From an uncultured bacterium (GTDB lineage Bacteria; Verrucomicrobiota; Lentisphaeria; Victivallales; UBA1829): DNA of 9,874 bases. Positions 1 to 7,149 of this stretch are shown piece by piece (position 1 is the first letter of the stretch; each line of letters opens with the position of its first letter). Location: assembly GCA_900549415.1 (NCBI GenBank), contig URNX01000076.1:1-9874 (forward strand), written 5' to 3'. Under the pieces are notes generated by a model. That model had not been told where the DNA came from, did no database searches, and was given only the letters and a program-made list of their open reading frames with translations. The position numbers were made by a program, and so were the translations under genes.

Positions 1-620
1 AAAGCGCGCCCGTCCAGCATCGGTCCCTGATCGGTCCATCCGCCTGTTCCGTCGCCGGCGACGGAGTCGCGGACCGCTCGGTTCGCATAGCTCGCCACCG
101 GAACAGGTGCGCCGAGAACATCGAGATTCAGATTGCGGATTTCGAATTCTCCGGCGGTTTGTTCAAAGCCGATCAGGAGATGCAGACGCCCGGTGTTCGC
201 CGGGATGTCCATCGCACATTTTTTCCGGGTCCACTGTCTGTCCGAAGGAGAGACGTTGAATCCGGCGTAAATGTCGCGTTCTCCTTTCGGGGTTTGGGCG
301 CGGAACAGAATACGTCCGGTCGCCGGCAGTCCCGGATCTTTTTTGATCCAGCGGACTTCGGCGGAGAACTCGATTAGTTTTCCCGCATACTCCTTGACGG
401 GCAGTGAGAAACGCGCGCCTTTCTGGAACAGAGATTTTCCGTTCGGAAGCGGAATCACAAAACTTCCTTTTTCCGCTTCGGCGGAGGTCGCTGTGCAGAA
501 GAGCGTGTTTTTATCCCAGCGGAAATCCGCCGGAGTCCGGAAGTCCGCGGGAGTCAGTTCTTTGGCGGGAAGCAGCATCCACGCAATGGCGGATGTCATG
601 GAGAACAGAGTTTTTTTCAT
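1..620 (-). CDS. Secreted carbohydrate-binding / probable glycoside-hydrolase-associated protein, N-terminal part (runs off window)
   Basis: The frame stays open for 206 codons from the ATG at 620 to the left edge, so the C-terminus is missing. The start has AGGA about 7 nt upstream. Residues 1-19 (MKKTLFS, a hydrophobic stretch, then LLPA) look like a Sec signal peptide, so the product is probably exported. Residues about 20-165 alternate short hydrophobic beta-type strands with polar loops, ending in FEIRNLNLDVLG, the usual finish of a CBM4/9/22-like galactose-binding jelly roll. From about residue 172 a new segment begins (VASYANRAVRDSVAGDG, then GGWTDQGP), probably the start of another beta-sandwich or the catalytic part. 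The prepilin-like gene stops 34 nt upstream, so the two are likely co-transcribed. The enzymatic activity cannot be told from this fragment. Secretion and sugar binding are inferred; the open frame is seen directly. Confidence 0.82.
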   Translation of the reverse strand, partial: MKKTLFSMTSAIAWMLLPAKELTPADFRTPADFRWDKNTLFCTATSAEAEKGSFVIPLPNGKSLFQKGARFSLPVKEYAGKLIEFSAEVRWIKKDPGLPATGRILFRAQTPKGERDIYAGFNVSPSDRQWTRKKCAMDIPANTGRLHLLIGFEQTAGEFEIRNLNLDVLGAPVPVASYANRAVRDSVAGDGTGGWTDQGPMLDGRA

Positions 621-654
621 CAAAATTTCCTTTGCATGTTAAAGTGACGTGGTG

Positions 655-1431
655 TTACCAGACACCCTCTTCGCCCCAGAAAACCTTGTCGCCGTTTACC
701 CGGGGAATTTGGTATATTTTCATGGAGTTTACATGTCCATCGACAAATCCTATTGTGGAAGTCAGCCCCGGATGCCGGTAACCGATTTTTCCCTCCAGAG
801 CCGTGTTCCCGTCGCCGCGGTTATTGCATTCTGAGCTCCAGGGGGAGGCGTCAAGATCCGCATAAAGCATTCTCGTCGAAGGAGATTTGCAGGTTCCGAG
901 AAACAGGTTTTTCATATAAAAACCGGGCGAGCTGGAAGAATTCCGGGCGTTCATCCATATATTTATGCCGACGGGAAAACCTTCCTCTTCCAAGTTGAAC
1001 GTTTTTTTTGCCGGACAGGAGAAGACGGGCAGGATCATTTCCCGAACATTGCTTCCTGCGGCGATACTTCTTGTGGAACAGCAATCCGCCGCGACCGCTT
1101 TTTTCTGCAGATAAGAGTGGAGAATATCCACCCATTTGACTCTTGAGCCATTTCCCATCCACAGAATGGTTCCGTCCGAAATCTGATACATCAGATAGTC
1201 GTTGTTGTCGGAGGCATACAGCTGAGTGGAAAGAAGCAGCTGCTTCCGGTTTGAGACGCAGTTGATCGCATTTGCCTTTTCCCTTGCCGCTTTCAGCGCG
1301 GGCAGAAGCAGCCCGGCAAGGATTGCGATGATCGCAATTACCACGAGGAGCTCTATAAGGGTGAACCGCATGGATTTCCGCTTACAGTATGAAACAGGGA
1401 AACGGTTATTTCTATTCGTGTGAGATTTCAT
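655..1431 (-). CDS. Prepilin-type N-terminal cleavage/methylation domain protein (DUF1559-like pseudopilin)
   Basis: The protein has 258 residues from the ATG at 1431. A 22-residue basic leader (ending KRKSMR) precedes FTLIELLVVIAIIAILAG, the type IV prepilin/type II pseudopilin helix, with Glu27 at the canonical +5 position. It continues with the pattern usual in Lentisphaerota and Planctomycetes paralogues: NCVSNRKQ, a YASDNNDYL stretch, a Cys-containing core, and near the end His220 and Asp231-Gly232. This is the H-X9-DG motif with ten residues between instead of nine. The residue before the cleavage point is Arg, not Gly. A TTG at 1479 would add 16 residues but has no good Shine-Dalgarno site; the ATG at 1431 has AAAGG 11 nt upstream in a leader shared with the other prepilin-like genes. 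It lies between a LacI-type regulator and a secreted sugar-binding protein. Its role is unknown; a surface or secretion-associated pseudopilin linked to polysaccharide use is inferred. Confidence 0.9.
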   Translation of the reverse strand: MKSHTNRNNRFPVSYCKRKSMRFTLIELLVVIAIIAILAGLLLPALKAAREKANAINCVSNRKQLLLSTQLYASDNNDYLMYQISDGTILWMGNGSRVKWVDILHSYLQKKAVAADCCSTRSIAAGSNVREMILPVFSCPAKKTFNLEEEGFPVGINIWMNARNSSSSPGFYMKNLFLGTCKSPSTRMLYADLDASPWSSECNNRGDGNTALEGKIGYRHPGLTSTIGFVDGHVNSMKIYQIPRVNGDKVFWGEEGVW

Positions 1432-1480
1432 GGTGTTGTCTGCCTTTCGTTTGTTTATCTTTTTTGTTTTCCGTTTCAAA
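1432..1480 (-). promoter_or_regulatory. Leader of prepilin-like gene (shared element)
   Basis: Read on the minus strand, this A-rich stretch contains TTTTTTGAAACGGAAAAC, then ACAAACGAAAGGCA, then GACAACACC before the ATG. The ribosome binding site is the AAAGG. Closely similar sequence precedes the prepilin-like gene starting at 7149 and the broken one starting at 7771; ACAAACGAAAGGCA is identical here and at 7779-7792. No convincing separate promoter was found, so it probably lies within the LacI-headed transcript. Confidence 0.5.
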
Positions 1481-1503
1481 AAAGTGAATTCATCCGTTGT
1501 CCG

Positions 1504-2529
1504 TCATTTTCCACTCCTTTCGCTCTTCTCCGGATTCCGCCGCAAATCGGGAACAGACCCGGCAGCGTAGAGTTTTGTCTCCGCCATCATTTCCATTGAA
1601 CCGTCGCAGCCAAGCATCGGACGGTTTATAACCAGATACAATATCCAGCGCAGGATATCCTCCGCGGAAAAATCGATCCGGTCGATGTTGGCGCTGACCA
1701 TATCCCTTGCAGAAATTTTTTCATAGACTCCATAACTCAGAATCCCGATACTCTTCATATCGTCCGACAGGAAGGGCAGGACGGCGTTGCAGAATTCCTG
1801 CGCGCCGAAATCCATGACAAAAAAGATTGCCGACGGGGTTTCGCGGTTCCGGATAAAATACTCCTGACAGGCCTGACAGAGTTCCCGTCCGGGAAGACTG
1901 CGAAGCACGTCAATTCTGCAGTCCGGAGCAAGACGTTTCATTTCGGAGGTGAAGTAGAAAATGCGCCGTTCCGCATCCGAATGATTCCAGTGATGATGAA
2001 CCGCAATGTGTTTCCGGTGTCCGAGATTATGGAGATGATGAGCCGCCTGCGCGCCGCCGAGCGCATCGTTGCTGCGGAGAATGACATCCACGTTCCGGGC
2101 ATAGCCGAACAGGGAAATGCTGTAGATCTGCGGGTTCTGTTTCCGCATTTCCGCAACAATGTTCTCATCCGGTTCGGAACAGAAGACAACCACTTCGGCT
2201 TCCGCTATGGCGTCCAGAAAAGCGATCCGCTTCTCCCGGTGATTGGTCACCACAATGGAAAACCCGTTGTCCGAAAGTCTCTGCATCAGCTGTGTGCCGA
2301 AATAGAGCAGATAGTTGTTGTTGCCGAAATCGAACACGACCCGGCGTCCGGTCTGCCCCTGATACGCATTGTAGCCCCTTTTGTTCAGAGCCTCAATCAC
2401 GCGTTTTTTCGTCGAAGGGCGCACTGCGGGTTCATTGTTCATGACTCTGTACAGGGTCATGGTGCTGATCCCGAGTTCCTTCGCAAGTTCGCTGAGATTG
2501 ATGTTTGTTGCAAATTTTTTCTTTTTCAT
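1504..2529 (-). CDS. LacI-family transcriptional regulator
   Basis: This 341-residue protein starts at the ATG at 2529, with AGGA about 7 nt upstream. Residues 11-53 form a LacI-type helix-turn-helix (LSELAKELGISTMTLYRVMN, then a second helix ending in IEALNKRGY). The sensor half follows the periplasmic-binding-protein fold of the family: residues 153-166 (SNDALGGAQAAHHL) and LGHR at 169-172 match the usual D-xx-GG-xxA-xxHL-xxLGH pattern, and residues near 279-300 match the usual late IDR-A-L block. Family members bind operators and respond to sugars. Two oddities: the hinge region normally carrying the LAxxL helix is only about ten residues here (NAYQGQTGRR), and the recognition helix has Tyr27 where Ser is usual. 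The prepilin-like gene starts 72 nt downstream, and a strong promoter lies just upstream. It probably controls this operon, itself, and perhaps the hydrolase operon. The inducer is not predictable. Confidence 0.9.
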   Translation of the reverse strand: MKKKKFATNINLSELAKELGISTMTLYRVMNNEPAVRPSTKKRVIEALNKRGYNAYQGQTGRRVVFDFGNNNYLLYFGTQLMQRLSDNGFSIVVTNHREKRIAFLDAIAEAEVVVFCSEPDENIVAEMRKQNPQIYSISLFGYARNVDVILRSNDALGGAQAAHHLHNLGHRKHIAVHHHWNHSDAERRIFYFTSEMKRLAPDCRIDVLRSLPGRELCQACQEYFIRNRETPSAIFFVMDFGAQEFCNAVLPFLSDDMKSIGILSYGVYEKISARDMVSANIDRIDFSAEDILRWILYLVINRPMLGCDGSMEMMAETKLYAAGSVPDLRRNPEKSERSGK

Positions 2530-2548
2530 TGTTCCTGCCTCGCTTTAC

Positions 2549-2577
2549 ATTATACAACATTTCCGAGAAAAAGTCAA
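2549..2577 (-). promoter_or_regulatory. Sigma70-type promoter of the LacI-family gene
   Basis: On the minus strand, TTGACT (2577-2572) and TATAAT (2554-2549) are separated by exactly 17 nt. This is a near-consensus -35/-10 pair. Transcription would begin near 2542, giving a short leader that carries the AGGCAGGA ribosome binding site before the ATG at 2529. It is the strongest promoter in the window by eye and probably drives the regulator, the prepilin-like gene and the secreted protein at the left edge. Confidence 0.75.
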
Positions 2578-2609
2578 TAGGAAAAGGCGGAATTTCAGGG
2601 TGGGAAAAT

Positions 2610-2625
2610 TGTTATACATATAACA
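2610..2625. promoter_or_regulatory. Palindromic operator candidate
   Basis: TGTTATACATATAACA is a perfect inverted repeat with 7-bp arms and a 2-bp centre (CA). It sits about 33 bp upstream of the -35 hexamer of the LacI-family gene. Its size and placement suit an operator for autoregulation. It lacks the central CG typical of LacI-family operators, which may fit the unusually short hinge of this regulator. Binding is inferred only. Confidence 0.4.
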
Positions 2626-2630
2626 TAAAC

Positions 2631-2658
2631 CCCCTCGTTCCCAGCTCAAAACGAGGGG
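2631..2658. repeat. Inverted repeat / hairpin
   Basis: CCCCTCGTT (2631-2639) and AACGAGGGG (2650-2658) form a perfect 9-bp stem with a 10-nt loop. Neither strand has a clear T-run after the stem, so it is not a textbook terminator. It lies between the terminator of the hydrolase operon and the regulator's promoter, and may be a second read-through barrier or part of the regulatory region. Confidence 0.45.
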
Positions 2659-2703
2659 ACCGAAGAGATGTTTTGACAGGAAACTGCCATAAAACCGTGC
2701 AGA

Positions 2704-2737
2704 AATAAAAAAGCTCCGGAGGATGAGTCCGGAGCTT
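2704..2737 (-). terminator. Rho-independent terminator of the hydrolase operon
   Basis: On the minus strand, AAGCTCCGGA and TCCGGAGCTT form a perfect 10-bp stem with a 7-nt loop, followed directly by TTTTTATTT. It begins about 20 nt after the stop codon of the small secreted module protein and cleanly separates that operon from the LacI-family gene. Confidence 0.85.
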
Positions 2738-2756
2738 CAGGAGAAAAGCAGACAGT

Positions 2757-3188
2757 TTATTCTGCTTTCACACTTAAATCCTTGAGTTCAAAATGAACAT
2801 CAGTCTGATGCCAGAAAAAGACAGCAAGCGCAAGACTTGTTTCCGTTTCCGGGACTTCAATGTCCGCGGAGAATTCCCTCCATTCGGAACTCAGCGGAAG
2901 ACGGCTGATGTTCGTGCGTTTCAGAACGTGGCCCCACACCATGCCCTCAAGATTTCCCTTGCCGCGCGCAAGAAACGTGACGCGGTATTTGGAGCCGGGC
3001 GTACAACCTAAAACGGAACAGGAAATGCCGGCGGCGCCCTTTTTCTCATTTCCTGCGACGCTCTCCAGGCGGATCACGCCGTCTTTTTTCGTGAGCGTTC
3101 CGGACTGAAACACTCCCCAGCGCGAAGCTTCCGCCGCGAATGCGAGAGTTCCGGCGAACAGCAGCGCCAGCATTGTCATTTTTTTCAT
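2757..3188 (-). CDS. Secreted free-standing carbohydrate-binding module, duplicate of the hydrolase C-terminus
   Basis: This 143-residue protein is read from the ATG at 3188. The Shine-Dalgarno AAGGAG lies 8 nt before this ATG; a TTG at 3194 would be too close to it. Residues 1-21 (MKKMTMLALLFAGTLAFAAEA) are a clear signal peptide. Residues 27-138 match residues 901-1012 of the adjacent hydrolase at 111 of 112 positions, the only change being Gly61 for Asp935. The domain is a predicted beta-sandwich of CBM4/22-like type (GSKYRVTFLARGKG, later WREFSADIEVP, ending HFELKDL). It starts 23 nt after the hydrolase stop and is followed by a strong terminator, so it is the last gene of that operon. 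It may be a secreted sugar-binding accessory, or simply a recent duplicate. Ligand and function are unknown. Confidence 0.82.
   Translation of the reverse strand: MKKMTMLALLFAGTLAFAAEASRWGVFQSGTLTKKDGVIRLESVAGNEKKGAAGISCSVLGCTPGSKYRVTFLARGKGNLEGMVWGHVLKRTNISRLPLSSEWREFSADIEVPETETSLALAVFFWHQTDVHFELKDLSVKAE
2776..3110. repeat. Direct repeat copy A (335 bp)
   Basis: This segment matches 3231-3565 at a constant offset of 455 bp. Reading by eye I find three mismatches: 3007 (C against T), one in the ATTTCCTGCG/ATTTCCCGCG stretch near 3053, and 3108 (A against G). Two are synonymous and one changes Asp to Gly. Similarity stops abruptly at both ends. Confidence 0.92.
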
Positions 3189-3211
3189 TTTCAAATCTCC
3201 TTCTGTATGGC

Positions 3212-6200
3212 TTACTTTTCTTTGATTTTCAAATCCTTGAGTTCAAAATGAACATCAGTCTGATGCCAGAAAAAGACAGCAAGCGCAAGACTTGTTTCCG
3301 TTTCCGGGACTTCAATGTCCGCGGAGAATTCCCTCCATTCGGAACTCAGCGGAAGACGGCTGATGTTCGTGCGTTTCAGAACGTGGCCCCACACCATGCC
3401 CTCAAGATTTCCCTTGCCGCGCGCAAGAAACGTGACGCGGTATTTGGAGCCGGGCGTACAATCTAAAACGGAACAGGAAATGCCGGCGGCGCCCTTTTTC
3501 TCATTTCCCGCGACGCTCTCCAGGCGGATCACGCCGTCTTTTTTCGTGAGCGTTCCGGACTGGAAAATGCGCGGCTGAGAGAATTTTCCCTCCGGTTTCG
3601 ACGCCTTCGGGTGAAGCGTGCCGAAACGGTGTGCGGCTTTGATTCCGCCGATTCCCGTGCTCCACTCAAGCCAGCCTTCGCGTCCCGCTCCGTCGTTGTT
3701 GTTCACGAGAAGCGAGAAGCGGAGCGGCTGATTTTCGCGGCGGACAAACGGATAGAGATCCCCGTTTGAAACATGAATCCGGTAAACCGTCGCGCCGTCC
3801 TTGCGGCTGATTTCCGCACGGCTCTTCTTCAGAGGGACTCCGGCTTCGGAGTAATCCGCGGGAATGTCGCCGTTCAAGACCGGAGCTTTCGCCTTGAAAA
3901 TCACTCCGTCTTTACCGACGGCGTACTCGATGACATCCGAGAAGTCACCCTTTCCGACCGAGTCAATCGAGAATTGGAGACTGTCCGCCTCCCATAACAT
4001 GAGCTCTTTGCAGTCCGGGCGATGCGCCGCATCTTTGACTTCCGCCACAAGATCAAGTCCGTTTGCGTTCAAGTCGGCGGCGAACCGGGCGGAAAACCCT
4101 TCCGCTTTCGGTTTTCCGTTTGCGGAAACATACGTTTTCACCTCATTCCATTCCGGATTCGCGAGCGGAGCGTATTTGCCGGAAACGAATTTTTCCAGTT
4201 CCGGAAGACGCGGCTTCGGCGAAATCTCCTTCATCGGCTTGCCGAGTTTCAGAATCGCCGGATCGGCGTCAAGGACGAAATAGACGCGGCGGGCAAGCAG
4301 ATTTTCCGGAGAGACTTTGCGTCCTTCCCAGTCGAGCACGGTACGCCCCTTCAGCAGAGCGGCGGCTTCGGAAGTGAGCGTCAGCTTGCCTGTGCCGTCC
4401 TGCGACCAGAAGAAAGCGACGTTTCCGCGATCGCTGGCAAAGAACGCCGCCTGCTGGATGCCGTCGCCGAAATAACACGCGCCGAGCGGCTTGACTTTTC
4501 CGGCGAAACGGTCGGTTGCCGTGCGGAGGGCGAGCGCGGGCAGACGCGGCTCCTTGAACGGAACCGAACGGAAGAGTCCGCTCACCTGCTGGATGCCTCC
4601 GGCTTTCGCGAAGTAACGCGCGGTTTCGGGAAGATGATTTCCCGTAAACGGATTGAACGCGGCGATGCGTTCCACATTCATATTCAGCATCTGCGCGAGC
4701 TGAAGAATCATCCGGAAGCAGAGATCTTCCTCCGTCGGAAGCACGGGGGCATTGCAATTGTAAAGGGTCGTGTGCCATTCGGTCTCGATATACCCGCGCT
4801 TCGGTGCGTTGTATTTGCGGTTGACTTCTTCAAACGGTTCGTACGAATAAACGCAGTGGGTCCCGAGCAGATCATAGTAACGCTGAACGCCGAGTTTGGT
4901 TTCCGCGTCATAGAACGGGATGTAGCGTCTTCCGATTCCCCCCTGAATTACGATATTTTCCGGATTGACGGATTTCAAAGCTTCGTATCCGACCTTCATG
5001 AGATCCACAAACTGTTCGGGAGAGGATTCTTGCCAGAAAACGCTTCCTCCGGGCAGATGCGGCTCGTTCCAGAGCTCCCAGAGACGAATCTTCGGATAGC
5101 GTTTCGCGAACGCCTTCAGATAGTCGCCCCAGGCGGAAAGATCTTTCGGAGCAAAAAAGCAGTAGCGGGAATACCATATTGCGGTATTCTCCGGTTTCGG
5201 CGAATTCCAGCGCGGCGTTCCGAAGGTGTTCAGCAGAATGCGGCTCTCGTCATAGCCTCCGGCCTTCACTTTGGCAAAATAGGAATCAAGCTCAGACCAG
5301 TCGTACTCTCCGCGTTTTTTCGCCTCGATCCGATCCCAGTTTGCCGCATGCCAGCGGATAAACGAATTTGTTCCGCAAAGCCTGGATACGGCCAGGCTGT
5401 CCGCTATCGAAGTAAAGTAGCCGGAATGGACATTCTCCCTTCCGACATTCAACCCGAACGGATGTTCGCGGTCCGGACGATCGCGCTTCTCCGTAACGGC
5501 GAAATTCTGAATATTTCGCGTAAAAGTCTTCTCCGACTGGTAACGCACGGGCATTCCCTCTTCATAGAAATGCGTCGTCAGGTAGAACGACTCCTCGACC
5601 GGACTCCGTCCCCCGTCTTTCCCGATGAAGAAGAATTGAACCGTGTAGAATCCGGGCTGTGATTTTTCCCACACCCAGCGATTGCCTTTGACGGTGATGT
5701 CCGCGACTTTCTTTCCATCGGAGTTTTTCACGATTCCGCGCACGCCGACCGCGCCTTCCGGAAGATCCGCGCGGAAGGCGACCGGACAGGTCATGTCGAA
5801 CCAGTTCAGCGGCTGTTCAGCCACAACGCGGCGCACCCAGCGGATTTCCGGATCGGCGAACGCCGTTTTTCCGGGCTTTCCGGTTTTCGGCAAGCTTTTC
5901 TGAAAATCATAGGTGGAAATGGTCAGCTGCACCTTTGCGGCATCCGCCGGATACGCAAACGGAAGCACGGTCTGCACTCGTTCAATCGGCTTGTTGAACA
6001 GCTCATCAACCGGATAGTGAAACGGCGGACGCGGCATGAAGGAACCGAGATGCCGCCCCTCTTTGTCATACCACTGAAGCATGACACCATGTCCGATCTG
6101 CCCCGTCGTAGTGGTTTTGTAGTGAATCTGCATCGGCGGACGCGATGCGGGAATCTCATACAACGGAGATTTCCAGTTCCGCTGTCCGTCCGGCGAGAGC

Positions 6201-6265
6201 GTGAAGGTCTCCGCCTGAAGCAGAGAGACCGCGCCAAGCGCGAGAAGTGTAAGAAGTTTTTTCAT
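3212..6265 (-). CDS. Secreted multi-domain glycoside hydrolase, clan GH-A-like (GH39/GH5-type barrel) with C-terminal CBM modules
   Basis: This 1017-residue protein starts at the ATG at 6265, with AAGGA 8 nt upstream. Residues 1-18 (MKKLLTLLALGAVSLLQA) are a signal peptide. Residues about 20-235 look like two beta-sandwich domains. The catalytic (beta/alpha)8 barrel spans about 265-560: FIRWHAANWDRIEAKKRGEYDW (302-323) is the typical early strand of GH39/GH42/GH5-like enzymes. LWELWNEP places the acid/base Glu401, and YIETEWH the likely nucleophile Glu496 (or Glu494). A small beta domain follows (about 580-670), then a CBM9-like domain (about 700-885, with DSLQFSID and ending WSTGIGGIKAAHRFG). 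The final jelly-roll module (898-1017) is duplicated in the next gene. It should be a retaining enzyme acting outside the cytoplasm on a polysaccharide; substrate and exact family cannot be fixed by reading. The upstream prepilin-like gene ends 26 nt away. Confidence 0.9.
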   Translation of the reverse strand: MKKLLTLLALGAVSLLQAETFTLSPDGQRNWKSPLYEIPASRPPMQIHYKTTTTGQIGHGVMLQWYDKEGRHLGSFMPRPPFHYPVDELFNKPIERVQTVLPFAYPADAAKVQLTISTYDFQKSLPKTGKPGKTAFADPEIRWVRRVVAEQPLNWFDMTCPVAFRADLPEGAVGVRGIVKNSDGKKVADITVKGNRWVWEKSQPGFYTVQFFFIGKDGGRSPVEESFYLTTHFYEEGMPVRYQSEKTFTRNIQNFAVTEKRDRPDREHPFGLNVGRENVHSGYFTSIADSLAVSRLCGTNSFIRWHAANWDRIEAKKRGEYDWSELDSYFAKVKAGGYDESRILLNTFGTPRWNSPKPENTAIWYSRYCFFAPKDLSAWGDYLKAFAKRYPKIRLWELWNEPHLPGGSVFWQESSPEQFVDLMKVGYEALKSVNPENIVIQGGIGRRYIPFYDAETKLGVQRYYDLLGTHCVYSYEPFEEVNRKYNAPKRGYIETEWHTTLYNCNAPVLPTEEDLCFRMILQLAQMLNMNVERIAAFNPFTGNHLPETARYFAKAGGIQQVSGLFRSVPFKEPRLPALALRTATDRFAGKVKPLGACYFGDGIQQAAFFASDRGNVAFFWSQDGTGKLTLTSEAAALLKGRTVLDWEGRKVSPENLLARRVYFVLDADPAILKLGKPMKEISPKPRLPELEKFVSGKYAPLANPEWNEVKTYVSANGKPKAEGFSARFAADLNANGLDLVAEVKDAAHRPDCKELMLWEADSLQFSIDSVGKGDFSDVIEYAVGKDGVIFKAKAPVLNGDIPADYSEAGVPLKKSRAEISRKDGATVYRIHVSNGDLYPFVRRENQPLRFSLLVNNNDGAGREGWLEWSTGIGGIKAAHRFGTLHPKASKPEGKFSQPRIFQSGTLTKKDGVIRLESVAGNEKKGAAGISCSVLDCTPGSKYRVTFLARGKGNLEGMVWGHVLKRTNISRLPLSSEWREFSADIEVPETETSLALAVFFWHQTDVHFELKDLKIKEK
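3231..3565. repeat. Direct repeat copy B (335 bp)
   Basis: This is the partner of 2776-3110. It encodes residues of the last module of the hydrolase. The flanks diverge at once: the codons after the repeat encode KIKEK here and SVKAE in the other copy, and the codons before encode FSQPRI here and SRWGV there. Confidence 0.92.
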
Positions 6266-6291
6266 TTTATTTTCCTTTCTGAAAAGTTGCC

Positions 6292-7149
6292 TTAGTAATC
6301 AATGCCTTTAAAGCGCAAATGGTTGGAAGTCCGGTATCCGCCATCCCAAAAATCTTTAAACGGAGGCGTGCTGAACGGATCGTCCGGGTACGGAACCATC
6401 AGGGCGGAAACGCTGCCGTCGAGCATGAGCGTGTTGCAGCGTTTGGAGTGACGCGCCGCGATATTGCCGTAATCAGTGTTTGTCACCGGTGCCCATGACA
6501 CCCAGCGCCAGAATCCCTTTTCAGGAATATTGCGTCCGCTTGAATCCCTTGCATACGTTTCGGCGACATAATACTTCTGGGACGGATTTTTGACCTGTTC
6601 CATTTTCGCATTGTCCGGAACCATTGCCGAATTTACTCCATAGTGGGGAGAGGTCTGCCACCAGCTTGCATCCGTCGAAACACCGTCCGTGGGATAAACT
6701 CCGCCCATTGAGGGACAGCGGTAAGAATCGATGGAGAAGTAGCGTCCTTTGACTTTCTTATAGGAATTCCAGTGTTCCTCCGGCTTGTTCGGATAATTTT
6801 CCGTGTTGGGACCGAGCAGAGTAAAGGGGAAGAAGATTTTGTATTTTGCCTTGTTCAGGAATTCCGGCACAAGATATCCGTCGTTTTCCATGGTGTACTG
6901 CGCCACGCCGATTCCGATTGTTTTCAGATTGTTCACACATGAAATTGCACGTCCCTTTTCCCGCGCAGAGTTCAGTGCGGGAAGAAGCATTCCGGCAAGA
7001 ATTGCAATGATTGCAATCGTTACCAGGAGCTCTATGAGGGTGAAATTCATGAATTTGCATTTGCAGTTTGTCGAAAAGCGGGAAATGTCCTTTTCTATTG
7101 AGTGATGTTTCATCGCATTCTCTGCCTTTTCTGTTGAGTTGTGTTTCAT
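6292..7149 (-). CDS. Prepilin-type N-terminal cleavage/methylation domain protein with H-X9-DG motif
   Basis: This protein has 285 residues from the ATG at 7149, or 273 from a second in-frame ATG at 7113. Both starts have a purine-rich ribosome site in a GGCAG context. The outer one shares the longer upstream leader with the other prepilin-like gene, while the inner one gives a leader peptide of comparable length. FTLIELLVTIAIIAILAG begins at residue 36, with Glu40 at +5; the preceding residue is Asn instead of Gly. Downstream are ISCVNNLKTIG and a YTMENDGYL stretch, typical of DUF1559-like pseudopilins. ARHSKRCNTLMLDG carries the H-X9-DG motif with exact spacing (His234, Asp244-Gly245). The hydrolase gene starts 26 nt downstream, so the two are likely one transcript. 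Membrane insertion by the hydrophobic helix and a pseudopilin role are inferred from the family; its partner or cargo is unknown. Confidence 0.9.
   Translation of the reverse strand: MKHNSTEKAENAMKHHSIEKDISRFSTNCKCKFMNFTLIELLVTIAIIAILAGMLLPALNSAREKGRAISCVNNLKTIGIGVAQYTMENDGYLVPEFLNKAKYKIFFPFTLLGPNTENYPNKPEEHWNSYKKVKGRYFSIDSYRCPSMGGVYPTDGVSTDASWWQTSPHYGVNSAMVPDNAKMEQVKNPSQKYYVAETYARDSSGRNIPEKGFWRWVSWAPVTNTDYGNIAARHSKRCNTLMLDGSVSALMVPYPDDPFSTPPFKDFWDGGYRTSNHLRFKGIDY
7078..7149 (-). repeat. 36-bp tandem duplication of the translation start region
   Basis: On the minus strand, 7149-7114 and 7113-7078 are imperfect copies in the same frame. Each begins ATGAAACA and contains ACTCAA and AGAAAAGG; 22 of the first 25 positions agree, then the copies diverge. 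The repeat creates two candidate start codons, with the AAAAGG of the first unit serving as ribosome site for the second. Confidence 0.7.

Noticed and set aside
2631..2658. Second rho-independent terminator
   Set aside because: The 9-bp stem is good but no T-run follows on either strand, and a proper terminator already lies at 2704-2737.
2776..3565. Direct repeat as an insertion sequence or mobile element
   Set aside because: There are no terminal inverted repeats, target duplications or transposase; the repeat lies wholly within coding sequence of one protein module.
4022..5662. 546-codon plus-strand open frame inside the hydrolase gene
   Set aside because: It is antisense to the GH-A barrel and CBM domains, has no Shine-Dalgarno site or recognisable domain, and is explained by the GC-rich codon use of the real gene.
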